Shown here piece after piece: positions 46,240-55,088 of a stretch of 64,000 nucleotides of DNA. The stretch is taken from NCBI RefSeq assembly GCF_033955345.1, contig NZ_CP138332.1:2666001-2730000 (forward strand). Reading direction: 5' to 3'. This DNA comes from Sphingobacterium bambusae (GTDB lineage: Bacteria > Bacteroidota > Bacteroidia > Sphingobacteriales > Sphingobacteriaceae). The notes under the pieces were generated by a model, which searched no databases, had not been told where the DNA came from, and saw only the letters and a list, made by a program, of their open reading frames with translations. The first letter of the stretch is position 1. Each line of letters begins with the position of its first letter. Made by a program: the position numbers and the translations under genes.

Positions 46240-46809
46240 ATGATGGAAGAAAATAACAATAAAAAGACCCAGCAAGAGTCTGAAGTTAGTAAGGAAGATC
46301 TAGAGCGATTAGAGCTTCTTCACCGCACGCATGAGAAAAAAGGCAAACAACTTACCATAGACGGAGAGTCTGGTAGTTTAAGGGAGATTGACGAACTACG
46401 GGGACTTATAGGTAACCAATTGGATAATCCTGAAGAGAAATATGAAATCTATTATGGTGGAATCCGTAAGTTACTTATGGATCATCTTCCCAAAGGAAAG
46501 GACTACAAACAAATGCGCGATATTATCTATGACGAGAAAAACATCTTCCTGAATATCGGTAAGCGTAAAAGCGATGGTGGTGGCGTCAGAGGATCAGATG
46601 GACGAATGGCTTTCCAACCGGTTATGAAGGATATCTTGGACGTCGTGATTATGTGGGTCGGGGGCTCACAGAATCCTTTCGACCTCTACAGGGATTTATA
46701 TCTGCTTAATGAAAAACATGGATATCCCCATGAGCAATATGACGATTCAACAAGAGGTATGGCAAATGCCATGCTAAAGTTGGCTGAGGATGATGAGATT
46801 ACAGAATAA
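46240..46809 (+). CDS. Hypothetical protein in the HTH-ImmA operon
   Basis: 189 residues (could start one codon later). The N-terminal third is charged and probably coiled (KEDLERLELLHRTHEKKGKQ). A Gly-rich loop (SDGGGVRGSDGRMAF) and an acidic C-terminus follow. No family recognised and no catalytic motif obvious. It lies 12 bp after the ImmA gene and is followed by a terminator, so the two form a two-gene unit, a layout often seen for toxin-antitoxin or regulatory pairs. Confidence 0.6.
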   Translation: MMEENNNKKTQQESEVSKEDLERLELLHRTHEKKGKQLTIDGESGSLREIDELRGLIGNQLDNPEEKYEIYYGGIRKLLMDHLPKGKDYKQMRDIIYDEKNIFLNIGKRKSDGGGVRGSDGRMAFQPVMKDILDVVIMWVGGSQNPFDLYRDLYLLNEKHGYPHEQYDDSTRGMANAMLKLAEDDEITE

Positions 46810-46886
46810 TAAATACTTTTAACAAAAGATAAAATACTATGAGAAGTTAACTGTCGGAAAATTAGAGGCGATATTAAATTACAAAA

Positions 46887-46914
46887 ACTCAGGAAGATCC
46901 TACCCAACCTGAGT
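46887..46914 (+). terminator. Terminator after the HTH-ImmA operon
   Basis: ACTCAGG (46,887-46,893) pairs with CCTGAGT (46,908-46,914) around a 14-nt loop, followed by CTTTATCTTTTT. Weak to moderate. Confidence 0.55.
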
Positions 46915-47164
46915 CTTTATCTTTTTACATTATCGTCAAATCAATCGGCTAGGACTGAAATGAGGATTAGGTAATATGTTACATTTAAAACGGTGCAAAG
47001 GTATGGTTTGTTTCAAGCAGTACCAAAAATAATCCCAATTCCTCTTTTCCCGATTGATTTCATAGTCGCTCACTGGCGAATAGTGTGATTACATGGTGTT
47101 TTCATAGCTAATCAACTGTGTCTACTTTTATTGATTGAATATTTAATGAGACAATTGATTAAGA

Positions 47165-48424
47165 ATGGTAACAAGAGATTATTTTGTTCAGCAGACAATA
47201 CGCTTAGCTGAACTGGGAGAAGGGAATGGCTACGTATCATCGGTAGACCTTTTGAAACTGATAAAGGACGAGGAAGTTAAGAACTACGTCGTAAATAAAT
47301 ATGATTTAGCAGAACCAGTAGAGATAGAACTACCGAAAATAGATTTGTTAACTGCTATTGTTGCTAGATATGTTAATCGCTTTGAGACACAACGTTTTAA
47401 AGTTACTGAAGACAACGTTACTACCTCTTTCTCGGATAACGAAGAAAAGGATATGGAGTTTACATTGAAAAATGGAACATTGGATGAATTTGACGTTGAT
47501 GAACTAAATGCCATAGCACTATATGATTCTATACGTTTGTTTTATGATAACAGAAAATTAAGTCAATACATCACCTTTTTAAAAAAGGAAGTTCGAGACA
47601 AGACACTTTTAGAAGCTGTAAATCAGTCTTGGGAGGACAGGTTTGCGCAAGGTAAAGCTATTCCCAATAAAAAGATTTTCCGTCTTCTTTACGATAAGCT
47701 AGAAGAGCAGCATTACGTGAAGGCAATAAATTCTGATAAATTCCGTGAATATGGAGTAGGAGAGACGTTTGCTGTAGCATTTTTAGAATTAGCAAAGCTT
47801 GCTAAGCAGAACGTTAATACTTTTTTTGTAAGCTCATTCGCAATCAGTGAATCTAAAATAGAGATTATCTTAAGAAGTTCTCTCGAAAAGCATATTCCAG
47901 CATTGGGCGTTGTATATCCTTCCATTACCATTCGCAACGATGATCAGGGTAATTCTTCATTTGGTCTATATAGCTCATTAGAATTCAAACTAACAAATAT
48001 TGACCGTGATGGAAACGTACATCTTTTCCCCAACAAGAAAGAAGAGAATATCACAACGGACAAAGCATATACGCACACCGTAACCACCGAAACGTTTGTC
48101 GATAGTTACGTTCAAATAGAAGATTTCTTTGCAGACGTAGAGAATTTTGAGGATAACTTCTACTTTATGAAAAGTGCGGCAGATCCAGATCAATTAAGAG
48201 CGAAAATTGCGGAAAAGATTCTTGGTCCACGAAGTCCGTTTAAGGGTATTGGGAAGTTGACAGATCTGTTTACCCGAGAAACCTCTTCTCATGTAGATAA
48301 TTTGGCCGCTCTTTTGAAGTTATGTGGCCGTGCGGAAATGATTGATATGAATTTCGATCTCAAGTTTCAGCTAAGATATATAATATCTAACGTGTTATTG
48401 TATGGCAAAAACGGTATTGACTGA
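47165..48424 (+). CDS. Hypothetical protein of 419 residues
   Basis: Soluble, acidic, without signal peptide or membrane segment. I recognise no domain. A central region contains GVGETFAVAFLELAKLAKQ, and the C-terminus LTDLFTRETSSHVDNLAALLKLCGR looks helical. It lies ~350 bp after the HTH-ImmA pair, on the same strand, and is followed by a strong terminator. Its AT-rich codon use matches the neighbouring ImmA genes. Its place in an element rich in restriction genes makes a role in defence possible but unproven. Confidence 0.6.
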   Translation: MVTRDYFVQQTIRLAELGEGNGYVSSVDLLKLIKDEEVKNYVVNKYDLAEPVEIELPKIDLLTAIVARYVNRFETQRFKVTEDNVTTSFSDNEEKDMEFTLKNGTLDEFDVDELNAIALYDSIRLFYDNRKLSQYITFLKKEVRDKTLLEAVNQSWEDRFAQGKAIPNKKIFRLLYDKLEEQHYVKAINSDKFREYGVGETFAVAFLELAKLAKQNVNTFFVSSFAISESKIEIILRSSLEKHIPALGVVYPSITIRNDDQGNSSFGLYSSLEFKLTNIDRDGNVHLFPNKKEENITTDKAYTHTVTTETFVDSYVQIEDFFADVENFEDNFYFMKSAADPDQLRAKIAEKILGPRSPFKGIGKLTDLFTRETSSHVDNLAALLKLCGRAEMIDMNFDLKFQLRYIISNVLLYGKNGID

Positions 48425-48497
48425 TCATGATTATTAAGTAGTAGCCTATAAAGTTTCGCTCAACTAACAGATTGATTATAAACAATTAACACCTAGC

Positions 48498-48546
48498 CTT
48501 CCCTAATTCATATACTTAGTATATTGCAGTATGTGAATTGGGGAAG
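48498..48546 (+). terminator. Terminator-like 18-bp hairpin after the 419-residue gene
   Basis: CTTCCCTAATTCATATAC (48,498-48,515) pairs with GTATGTGAATTGGGGAAG (48,529-48,546); the two differences are G-U pairs. The loop has 13 nt. No long T-run follows, so it may also be a regulatory or stabilising structure. Confidence 0.55.
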
Positions 48547-49076
48547 CTGATTTATATTAAATCACATAAGCAAAGTATAGGTAAACTACAAGATACATGA
48601 GCTACTAAGCACTCTACAAACTGTTGAACAGCTTTACAAACCAACAGAAGGAAATAGCACCACAGCGTTCTGACAATTTTACATATAGAAAAGGTACCTA
48701 AACTAACACAGCACTTTTTTTGATATTCAGTACCACATACGATAAAAATATATACTTTCACCAGATAGTTTGATGGACGAGATACAGATCTTCTAAGGTC
48801 ATAACCGAAACTTTAAACATCCCCTATAGAGGATATTGAACCATTTTGAGAAAAAAGTGCTGTGATACTTTTTCAAAATCCTTTAACGTCAAGATAAAGG
48901 ATTTCAGAAGTCGATACCAAAGTGTGGGGTTATAAGTCACTATTTCTTCAGATTAACCAAATTACCTGCTCCGCTCCTAGGCTTTGACTATGTACTTTAA
49001 GGGCGACGGGCAATATTTATAAGAATAATTAGCGCTGAATTTGGCATTTTATCTCTCAAAATGATGACCAAATGCG
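48547..49076. other. Intergenic region before the second segmental duplication copy
   Basis: About 530 bp, AT-rich, with no gene supported. A 69-codon minus-strand frame (48,552-48,761) has no domain-like features. Confidence 0.35.
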
Positions 49077-49936
49077 TCATTGGTGCTTCATTATCTTCCT
49101 TTTGTTCAAAGATGAACATCTTTTTGTCCGCTATCGAACAGCTAAAATAACGCCCGAAAACATAATAACCTCACGATCCACCACTTACGCTTTTTGGCAA
49201 AGCTGTTGCATCCTTCATTACAGATGGCAAGCGGCCAGTAGTGTGATTAAGCTCTTCGGTAAATATTTCACCGACCAAAGCTCCGCATTTACCGAGAAAC
49301 AGCTGCAACCCATCTAATAGGTATTCATCAGCAGGCATCAGCGCTGTACTTTTGAGGTATCAAATAGGAAATAATAACATTAAAATATTAAAAGACATTA
49401 AAAATAGCACTACCATGAAAAAGACATTAACAACCATCGCAGCAGCCATCATCATGATCAGCTCATTCTCTTCTTTCGCAGCGGAGAAAACCAACCCGTT
49501 AAAGAATGTAGAATCAGCAAAGGTTATAGGTACCTATCTGGAAGCAACTACGCTTGGCAGCATCGAACTGAACAAGTTCCTTTTTGCAGATGATTTCCAG
49601 TACAGCAACAGTGCGAACGATGGCACATTCAATAAGCGAGAATACACCGCTTTCTTGAAAGCACACAAAGGCGTAAACTTTGACTGTAAGACTAGCTATG
49701 AGATCTTGGATCAAAGTGGAAAGGCTTGTATGGCAAAAGCAACGATGGTATTTGAGAAGTTTACGCGTGTAGATTACATCACCTTGAGCCAGGATCAGGA
49801 TGGTTGGAAAGTGAGCAAGGTTGTGACTACTTATCCATAATAGCATAAAGATTTTTGTTTCAATACCGCCATGTCGAGAGACATTGCATTGTTTAGTTTA
49901 GTTATAAAGTCTGCAGCCTTGCAGACTTTGTTGTTT
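49077..49936 (+). repeat. Segmental duplication, copy II (matches 9,118-9,976)
   Basis: Contains the non-coding upstream part, the second NTF2-like gene and family B copy 3. In the upstream part an 81-codon frame (49,072-49,317) is open here but interrupted by stops in copy I, although both copies stop at the same place (FTEKQLQP-like end); it is probably a decaying gene. Confidence 0.85.
49415..49840 (+). CDS. Secreted NTF2-like (lumazine-binding-like) protein, copy 2
   Basis: 141 residues from the ATG at 49,415. The signal peptide is identical to that of copy 1, and only a handful of residues differ in the whole protein (for example ESAKVIGTYLE against ESTKIINTYLE). Most DNA differences are silent, which suggests that both copies are under selection. 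The upstream region is also duplicated, so both genes may share regulation. Confidence 0.82.
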   Translation: MKKTLTTIAAAIIMISSFSSFAAEKTNPLKNVESAKVIGTYLEATTLGSIELNKFLFADDFQYSNSANDGTFNKREYTAFLKAHKGVNFDCKTSYEILDQSGKACMAKATMVFEKFTRVDYITLSQDQDGWKVSKVVTTYP

Positions 49937-49937
49937 T
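49852..49937 (+). ncRNA. Family B structured repeat, copy 3, ending in a terminator
   Basis: TTTTTGTTTCAATA, then hairpin ATGTC-GAGA-GACAT (49,871-49,884), TTGTTTAGTTTAGTT and terminator AAAGTCTGC/GCAGACTTT. Nearly identical to copy 2 because both lie in the duplicated segment, but the tetraloop has changed from GCGA to GAGA. Confidence 0.6.
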
Positions 49938-50071
49938 AGCCATTTACTTCTTTAGTGGAAATATGATATAAACAGGCTTTTATCTGTGCGAACCGCTGTT
50001 CGGCAGCTTTGGAAAAAATTTTTATAGATAGCGGTGTAGAGTGAGGATTTAATTGGCATGCTTATGTACAT

Positions 50072-50314
50072 TTAGCCCCCTTTAATACGAATGGGCCCTT
50101 TGATATGATCGATGTCGACAGGCTCTCCCTTTTGTGTGATCAGAACTTTCCCCTGCTTCTGCAATGCAATCGCTACTTCAACGATTTCTTGCATATGCGC
50201 ACGCCAATCCTTGGGAAAAAGCTCTCTTGCTATCTCAGACGGACAGAACGTTTTTTCGCAACCACGCGCCTTGGCAGTTGATAAGATACTTGCGATTATT
50301 TTATCATCTTTCAT
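50072..50314 (-). CDS. DUF3253 family protein
   Basis: 80 residues from the Met at 50,314 (a start 8 codons upstream is possible). The small winged-helix-like fold has the family landmarks CPSEIARELFPKDWRAHMQ, VAIALQKQGKVLITQKGEPVD (in part) and the closing GPIRI. DUF3253 is uncharacterised and often lies near DUF2256, DUF4385 and photolyase-type genes. It is last of the four-gene minus-strand cluster 51,520-50,072. Confidence 0.8.
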   Translation of the reverse strand: MKDDKIIASILSTAKARGCEKTFCPSEIARELFPKDWRAHMQEIVEVAIALQKQGKVLITQKGEPVDIDHIKGPIRIKGG

Positions 50315-50404
50315 AATAGCTGAAACGCAAAAGGACATGTGGAAGTTTTTACTAGATCGCTTTAGATTTCGTTTCTAGGTATGGCGGCATAATATATGAG
50401 GTCC

Positions 50405-50929
50405 TCATTTGTTTGCTACATCACGCTCAAATGTGAATCCTTCTTTGTATTCCCATGGCCCGCCTCTATATATCCACAGATCCATACCGATTGCCTGAGC
50501 GGTGAAGGGCATGAAGCTTTCACTGAGCTCTTTAAATAATTCTTTTGAGGCAGCGGGCGCAACTTTATTCTGCACAGTTATATGCGGCATAAATCGCTGC
50601 TTATCCTGTGGAATCAGATCCTTGGCAAACGCATCACCTAACTTATGGTGGAGATGCTGTAAAATACCGCTCTCGATTTGGAAAGCTACTCCAGCTCCCA
50701 AATGCCGAAGACCGTTAACCTGCATGTCGAAAGGTTCTTCGATGATCTCACCTAACACGGCAAAAGTGTGCGCGTTGTCCGGCAACTTATGAAATAATGT
50801 AAGATGGGCTTTTAAATAGTTCCGCTCGACTGGAAAGTGCTTTTTGCGAAGTTCATCAAAAAAGGCTTGGCTCTCCTCATCTAGTCGAAGCGTCAATATA
50901 TAGGTTATGCTGTCTTGCTTCTCTTGCAT
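50405..50929 (-). CDS. 2'-5' RNA ligase/2H phosphoesterase family protein
   Basis: 174 residues from the Met at 50,929 (an upstream Met at 50,941 is possible). The two catalytic 2H motifs are AHLTLFHKL (His-x-Thr) and PHITVQNKV (His-x-Thr), about 80 residues apart as usual. Such enzymes act on 2',3'-cyclic phosphate or 2'-5' linked RNA ends. It overlaps the DUF2256 gene upstream. Confidence 0.85.
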   Translation of the reverse strand: MQEKQDSITYILTLRLDEESQAFFDELRKKHFPVERNYLKAHLTLFHKLPDNAHTFAVLGEIIEEPFDMQVNGLRHLGAGVAFQIESGILQHLHHKLGDAFAKDLIPQDKQRFMPHITVQNKVAPAASKELFKELSESFMPFTAQAIGMDLWIYRGGPWEYKEGFTFERDVANK

Positions 50930-51048
50930 CGCTCTGAACAATATTTAACTTCATCCCAACTCTTCTCCCATTTTTTACGCCAGGTAAATGGTCTTCCACA
51001 GGCGGCGCAAATCTTCTGCGGTAGATCTGGCTTTTTAACCCCTTTCAT
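50905..51048 (-). CDS. DUF2256 zinc-binding small protein
   Basis: 47 residues, below common size cut-offs. [20 protein letters not shown] is followed by [21 protein letters not shown]. Four cysteines in two pairs (CAAC and CSERC) form the treble-clef-like zinc site of DUF2256, a family with the typical PFTWRKKW and YCSERC landmarks. It overlaps DUF4385 by 14 bp upstream and the 2H gene by 25-37 bp downstream, so the cluster is tightly coupled. Confidence 0.9.
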   Translation of the reverse strand: MKGVKKPDLPQKICAACGRPFTWRKKWEKSWDEVKYCSERCKRSKTA

Positions 51049-51520
51049 CTTTCCATTGCTTTTTCATCGCAGCATATCGCGCACTGGCCTCGGCCTGCTT
51101 CCATCGTTTATAAAACACGTCTGCAGCAGCGGCCTTTTCCAAATCACCGGTGCCGCGTTCCAGTAGCGCATAATCCTGTTCCCTATCGTACTTTTTCCCT
51201 CCCTTGTAGTTCGCATAGCGCCTTGCGCGCGTATAGCCCATCTGCAAATATTTGCGAGCCATGTCCGCACCTACAAAATCATCTGCTTTTAGATAGTCCT
51301 CGAACATCGCGAAGATCTTAGCACTACTTTCTTCGGCAATGGCTTCGGTCTTGAAGCGCCAGTGCTGGCCAATTTCTGATTTGTAGGGCTCACAGATCAG
51401 CACTCCCTGCTCCCCCTTACCCACACGGTATTTCCATGGGCTCGCTCGATAATCAATATCGGGCTTCCATGGATAGTGCTTTTTATCGAAGTTCAGGTAG
51501 CTCGGCTGTCTGCTTTTCAT
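51035..51520 (-). CDS. DUF4385 family protein
   Basis: 161 residues from the Met at 51,520; the longer frame up to 51,679 has no domain support and overlaps the divergent gene. Landmarks are [24 protein letters not shown] (in part), [10 protein letters not shown], and the Tyr/Arg-rich [22 protein letters not shown]. The family is uncharacterised and often accompanies DUF2256 and DUF3253. A remnant of this gene's first 15 codons is found at 10,033 beside the TOMM cluster. Confidence 0.85.
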   Translation of the reverse strand: MKSRQPSYLNFDKKHYPWKPDIDYRASPWKYRVGKGEQGVLICEPYKSEIGQHWRFKTEAIAEESSAKIFAMFEDYLKADDFVGADMARKYLQMGYTRARRYANYKGGKKYDREQDYALLERGTGDLEKAAAADVFYKRWKQAEASARYAAMKKQWKDERG

Positions 51521-51668
51521 GTAACTAATCCTATTGCTATTACCTATAAGACCCAGTTTATGTAGAAAGGGTTTGGCAAGAGCTATGGTATTTTTATAGA
51601 GGTCTTTGTTCGCCAGATAAATAACTGTTTGCAATATCAACATTAACAAGCTTTTAGTAAATTTGGAT

Positions 51669-52424
51669 ATGCCATCCACTTACTTCAACTGCAGAAAAGC
51701 TTTTGATTTCCGGCCACACCCTTATCAGGTCGGAACGTTTTTGGGATCTAGACGAGGCTATGAGGATAACCTATTCCTTGTTAAGATCTACGAAATCCAA
51801 GCTGCGCAATTCGCATCATTTTATGATTTTCACTTTACCTATGCGCGTGAAAACAAAGTCTCCGACAAGGACTTTTTTAAATACATCTGGGATATTGTAG
51901 CTGTACGCATCGCACACCTCAAACGCCGAGATCCTTTTTCATCTTACCGGGAGCAGAACCAAAAACGACTTCATCAACTAACGCTTTTCCAGACCTTCCT
52001 CCGCGAAATGGATAAATGGAATCTTCGACCGATCGAAGAGTTACTGGAACAAAAAGAACTGCTTATTACCCAGCAACAAGAGCAGATTGTCGAACTTCAA
52101 TCAAAGCTCCGTGTACTGCAGGAATATGACGTGGCGGTCAAAGCTATGGTACAAGATGATCACTTGCCTACCTTTATTGATCTGATCCAGCAGATGAGAA
52201 GCCTTCAGCTACCTAATGGAAGAAACCTATTAAGGAGCGATCACGAAAGTCCCTATTACAAAATGCTGGCAAAGTATTTCAGTTATGAGGGTAAAGATAT
52301 TCCAGTCGACACGCTTCGGAACTACTTCGGCAAAAAGGCACGCGAGGATAGCCGCAAAGGGGTCGCTATTCCGCAAGACAAGAAAATATTCCACATCGTG
52401 CTGCGCGAGGATATCACAAAATAG
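51669..52424 (+). CDS. Conserved protein of the mobilisation locus, unknown function
   Basis: 251 residues from the ATG at 51,669. A central coiled coil (ELLITQQQEQIVELQSKLRVLQ, in part) separates two helical parts; the C-terminus SPYYKMLAKYFSYEGKDI resembles proteins found in front of mobilisation genes in Bacteroidota elements. No catalytic motif is seen. It is divergent from the DUF4385 cluster and lies 127 bp before the excisionase-like gene. Confidence 0.6.
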   Translation: MPSTYFNCRKAFDFRPHPYQVGTFLGSRRGYEDNLFLVKIYEIQAAQFASFYDFHFTYARENKVSDKDFFKYIWDIVAVRIAHLKRRDPFSSYREQNQKRLHQLTLFQTFLREMDKWNLRPIEELLEQKELLITQQQEQIVELQSKLRVLQEYDVAVKAMVQDDHLPTFIDLIQQMRSLQLPNGRNLLRSDHESPYYKMLAKYFSYEGKDIPVDTLRNYFGKKAREDSRKGVAIPQDKKIFHIVLREDITK

Positions 52425-52551
52425 CTCGTGCGGCTTCTGTACATGACCAACGCACCGCGATGGTCATTCATTTTGGATCCATATGCCGCATTTTTGTGTT
52501 GGAATCCTGCCCGCTGAAAGCTTGCTGACCGGGCGGTCAAAAACACAACTT

Positions 52552-52824
52552 ATGGAGATACATGTACTATCAAATGAAGAGCTGTTAAAGTTCAAGCGCG
52601 AACTGCTCGAAGAAATCAAAACTCTGCTAGAAGACCGGCCGACTGAACGGCAGTCGCAGTGGCTACGTAGCGCACAGGTGAGAAAGATGTTGGGTATCTC
52701 GCCGGGAACATTGCAGAACCTACGTGTTAACGGCATACTTCCGTATCGCAAGATCGGCGGTAGTATGTTTTACAACGCTGCTGACATCCAGCGCATGATG
52801 AAAGGGGGAAAAGTTAATGGATAA
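52552..52824 (+). CDS. Excisionase/MerR-like helix-turn-helix protein
   Basis: 90 residues from the ATG at 52,552; the open frame further upstream lacks similarity. The HTH_17-type core is WLRSAQVRKMLGISPGTLQNL followed by GILPYRKIGGSMFYNAADIQRMM, the winged-helix form common in element excisionases and mobilisation regulators. It overlaps the next gene by 8 bp. Confidence 0.82.
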   Translation: MEIHVLSNEELLKFKRELLEEIKTLLEDRPTERQSQWLRSAQVRKMLGISPGTLQNLRVNGILPYRKIGGSMFYNAADIQRMMKGGKVNG

Positions 52825-53134
52825 TACCGTCTTATTTCCACAGCATCCCTCTACGCCATTCTTTAAGCGCGTGGCGCAGGACAAAAGGTTACGACCGTCG
52901 CATGTTGCCTTACTATCAGCCTTATTTCAGCATAGCGATTATCCAAGTTCCGCTACATTCAGGGCAAGTAGACGAAAGCTAATGTATTTTTCACGGATAC
53001 GCTCTATCTCGACCTACCACACTTGCCTGAAGCATCTCATAGCATATGGCTACTTACAATATGAGCCTTCGTGGCATCCCAAGCATGCAAGCGAGTTTCG
53101 CTTTATAACCATACAAGAGGAGGATTATGCCTAA
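52817..53134 (+). CDS. Small winged-helix protein of the mobilisation operon
   Basis: 105 residues. RLRPSHVALLSALFQHSDYPSS followed by RASRRKLMYFSRIRSISTYHTCLKHL (in part) resembles a replication- or transcription-type winged helix, as found between the excisionase and BtgA genes of Bacteroidota mobilisable elements. It overlaps both neighbours by 8 bp. Confidence 0.65.
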   Translation: MDNTVLFPQHPSTPFFKRVAQDKRLRPSHVALLSALFQHSDYPSSATFRASRRKLMYFSRIRSISTYHTCLKHLIAYGYLQYEPSWHPKHASEFRFITIQEEDYA

Positions 53135-53681
53135 AGCTGATGAAAATAATAAATCAGTTCGCTTTACCGCTGCCTCTGATGAGCGCCTAACCAACCTCTC
53201 TTTAAAATTGGGACGCACCAAACGTCAGCTCGTTATCGAAATGGTGGATTACTTCTACAAAAGCAAAAAAGATCCGGCAGACCTGAATGATGAGGTATTG
53301 AAAAAAGAACTCTCGCGCGGCATCAATCGAATAATCTCTTTCTTTAGGATCCAAGAAACGGAATTTCACATCCCCATCCTCTCCATCACCGGAGAAATCG
53401 CAAATGCCACCCAATCAATACAGGAAGGGATCAAAAAGTTATTGGATCAACAGATTGGGATAAATACGACCGTTTCTCAAAACCTGGCCCGCCAAAAAGT
53501 AATCGAAGATTTATTGGAAAAGGTACTTATGGGATTCTTGGGCAAGGAGAAGCTAAAATCAGCTTTCCGAAAAATCTTGGAGGACTACATTGCCCAGAGG
53601 GAAACGATTGGCTGGGCGAGCTCATCTACGAAGAAAGATGAGCTGGTAAAACAGGTGCGTGCGGCTGTGGATAAACTGTAA
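53127..53681 (+). CDS. BfmA/BtgA family mobilisation accessory protein
   Basis: 184 residues. The ribbon-helix-helix-like N-terminus (SVRFTAASDERLTNLSLKLG) and the helical centre fit the BtgA/BfmA accessory proteins that bind oriT and guide the relaxase. It overlaps the preceding gene by 8 bp and lies 10 bp before the relaxase start. Confidence 0.85.
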   Translation: MPKADENNKSVRFTAASDERLTNLSLKLGRTKRQLVIEMVDYFYKSKKDPADLNDEVLKKELSRGINRIISFFRIQETEFHIPILSITGEIANATQSIQEGIKKLLDQQIGINTTVSQNLARQKVIEDLLEKVLMGFLGKEKLKSAFRKILEDYIAQRETIGWASSSTKKDELVKQVRAAVDKL

Positions 53682-53691
53682 ACAACATTCT

Positions 53692-54627
53692 ATGTTCATA
53701 AACATTACCGATTCGCAAACCGGCGACAATAAGGGGAGCGCCGCCGCGTTGGTTCAGTATCTGGAAAAAGAGAATAAAGATCGGCATAGGAAGGATCAAG
53801 AGTTGTGGTTCAATGGGCAGCAGCGCGATGTCTTACCGCAGCTTGTACGCGTTGCAATAGACCAAAATATTGCAAAGCTTTCCAATAATGACAGCAAGTT
53901 CTTTCTGATCAACATCAGTCCCAGCCAAAAGGAACTTGATCATCTGATTTCAAAATACGGAAAAGATGCAGCGGGTGACGTATTAAAAGAATTTGGCGTG
54001 AAGATGATGGATGAATACGCCCACAATTTTAAACGGCCGGGCGTAATGGATAACCGTGATCTCCTTTGGTTCGGAAAGCTCGAACAGCATAGATACTACA
54101 AGCATAGCGACAAAGAGGTGAAAAGCGGTGAGCGAAAGATCGGCGAGAAAAAGGAGGGCAATCAAATGCATCTGCAGATCATCGTTAGCCGGAAAGACAT
54201 CACAAACCGCATCAAGTTAAGTCCGTTGAATAACTCTAGGGGAAGCAATGTATCCCACTCTGCTAAACTGGGCCAATTTGACCGAAGGGCTTTTAAGGAA
54301 TCTGGGGAGTTTGTTTTTGATCGTATGTTTGATTTTCAGCGTAACCTTAAAGATACGATGCATTATGCCAGTACCATGCGTAAGGGTACTATTCAGGATA
54401 AAACTACACTTTACAGCTTAGCCAACCTTTTGACAAATACCGACCACTTGCTGGCAAAAAGTGAATTTCTTAGAACAAGCAGTCTCAATAACGATACATC
54501 GCTTGGGATAGTAAACACTATAGCGGAGGCTCTAGATGTAATGCCTGGCATCAGCGCTGGCGGGCCATCGCAATCGGATATGTCCGAGGAAGAAAAAAGA
54601 AGACGTAAACGACGCAGAAAGCTATGA
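53692..54627 (+). CDS. DUF5712 family relaxase (BtgB-like)
   Basis: 311 residues from the ATG at 53,692. N-terminus MFINITDSQTGDNKGSAAAL and ENKDRHRKDQ fit the family; GNQMHLQIIVSRKD is the usual relaxase His-x-x-hydrophobic strand. Tyr residues in LEQHRYYKHSD could include the nicking tyrosine. It would cut oriT and lead the strand during mobilisation. No transfer apparatus is present in the window. Confidence 0.82.
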   Translation: MFINITDSQTGDNKGSAAALVQYLEKENKDRHRKDQELWFNGQQRDVLPQLVRVAIDQNIAKLSNNDSKFFLINISPSQKELDHLISKYGKDAAGDVLKEFGVKMMDEYAHNFKRPGVMDNRDLLWFGKLEQHRYYKHSDKEVKSGERKIGEKKEGNQMHLQIIVSRKDITNRIKLSPLNNSRGSNVSHSAKLGQFDRRAFKESGEFVFDRMFDFQRNLKDTMHYASTMRKGTIQDKTTLYSLANLLTNTDHLLAKSEFLRTSSLNNDTSLGIVNTIAEALDVMPGISAGGPSQSDMSEEEKRRRKRRRKL

Positions 54628-54893
54628 TAGGATGGTTGAAACGAGTTTACGTGTTAACGTTTTGCGATTTTTATAACATGTTATGAGCTTCATGTTACAA
54701 TTCATCGATTTCCTTAACATGAGCTCCAGTCGTTGATTGCGTTTTAAATGGCTGGTATTAAAAGTACAGCATCTTGGTTGGCTTATAGGATTATCTACAT
54801 AAAGGGCTGCCAACTAATAGATTTTTCGAAAGAAGTTTAGGCAAAAACCACATAACTAAAACACTTTAAAACAATGATTTACAATAGATACTT
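54628..54893 (+). other. Region after the relaxase gene with repeated TAACATG motifs
   Basis: TAACATGTTATGAGCTTCAT (54,673-54,692) followed by GTTA and, at 54,714-54,724, TAACATGAGCT share the words TAACATG and GAGCT in both orientations. This could be a protein-binding site such as oriT, or chance. No gene seen. Confidence 0.3.
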
Positions 54894-54928
54894 AGAGGGT
54901 TACCGACATTGATGTCGGTAACCCCTCT
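54894..54928. terminator. Perfect 13-bp hairpin after the mobilisation operon
   Basis: GGGTTACCGACAT (54,897-54,909), loop TG, ATGTCGGTAACCC (54,912-54,924), with AGAG and CTCT continuing the stem past a single bulged C. Only two loop bases and no T-run: it may be a terminator, a protein site or a nicking-region hairpin. Confidence 0.5.
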
Positions 54929-55017
54929 ATTATAAGAAAAACTGTGTGCAAAGATATCAGAGCTTATCGGACTTACAAATGCGTTATTTAATGCAATAGA
55001 CAACCTAATTATGCGAT

Positions 55018-55088
55018 GAGCCGAATAAATATTTTATTCGGCTCATATATTCGTTATATTTGAGCCGATTAATTAAAATAATCGGCTC
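55018..55088 (+). promoter_or_regulatory. Fic gene promoter with two palindromic operators
   Basis: Palindrome 1: GAGCCGAATAAA / TTTATTCGGCTC (55,018-55,044, 3-nt centre). Palindrome 2: GAGCCGATTA / TAATCGGCTC (55,062-55,088, 7-nt centre), ending at the start codon. A TAtaTTTG -7 box (55,055-55,062) lies between them. Both share GAGCCGA half-sites, so one regulator, probably the Fic protein's own C-terminal winged helix, would bind both and block transcription. Confidence 0.7.

Noticed and set aside
48552..48761. 69-codon Cys-rich minus-strand frame as a small secreted peptide
   Set aside because: It lies in AT-rich non-coding DNA directly after a terminator hairpin and has no signal-peptide start or conserved context.
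49072..49317. 81-codon open frame in the duplicated region as a real gene
   Set aside because: The same frame in the other copy (9.12-9.36 kb) has several stops, and no domain is recognisable; at most a decaying gene.
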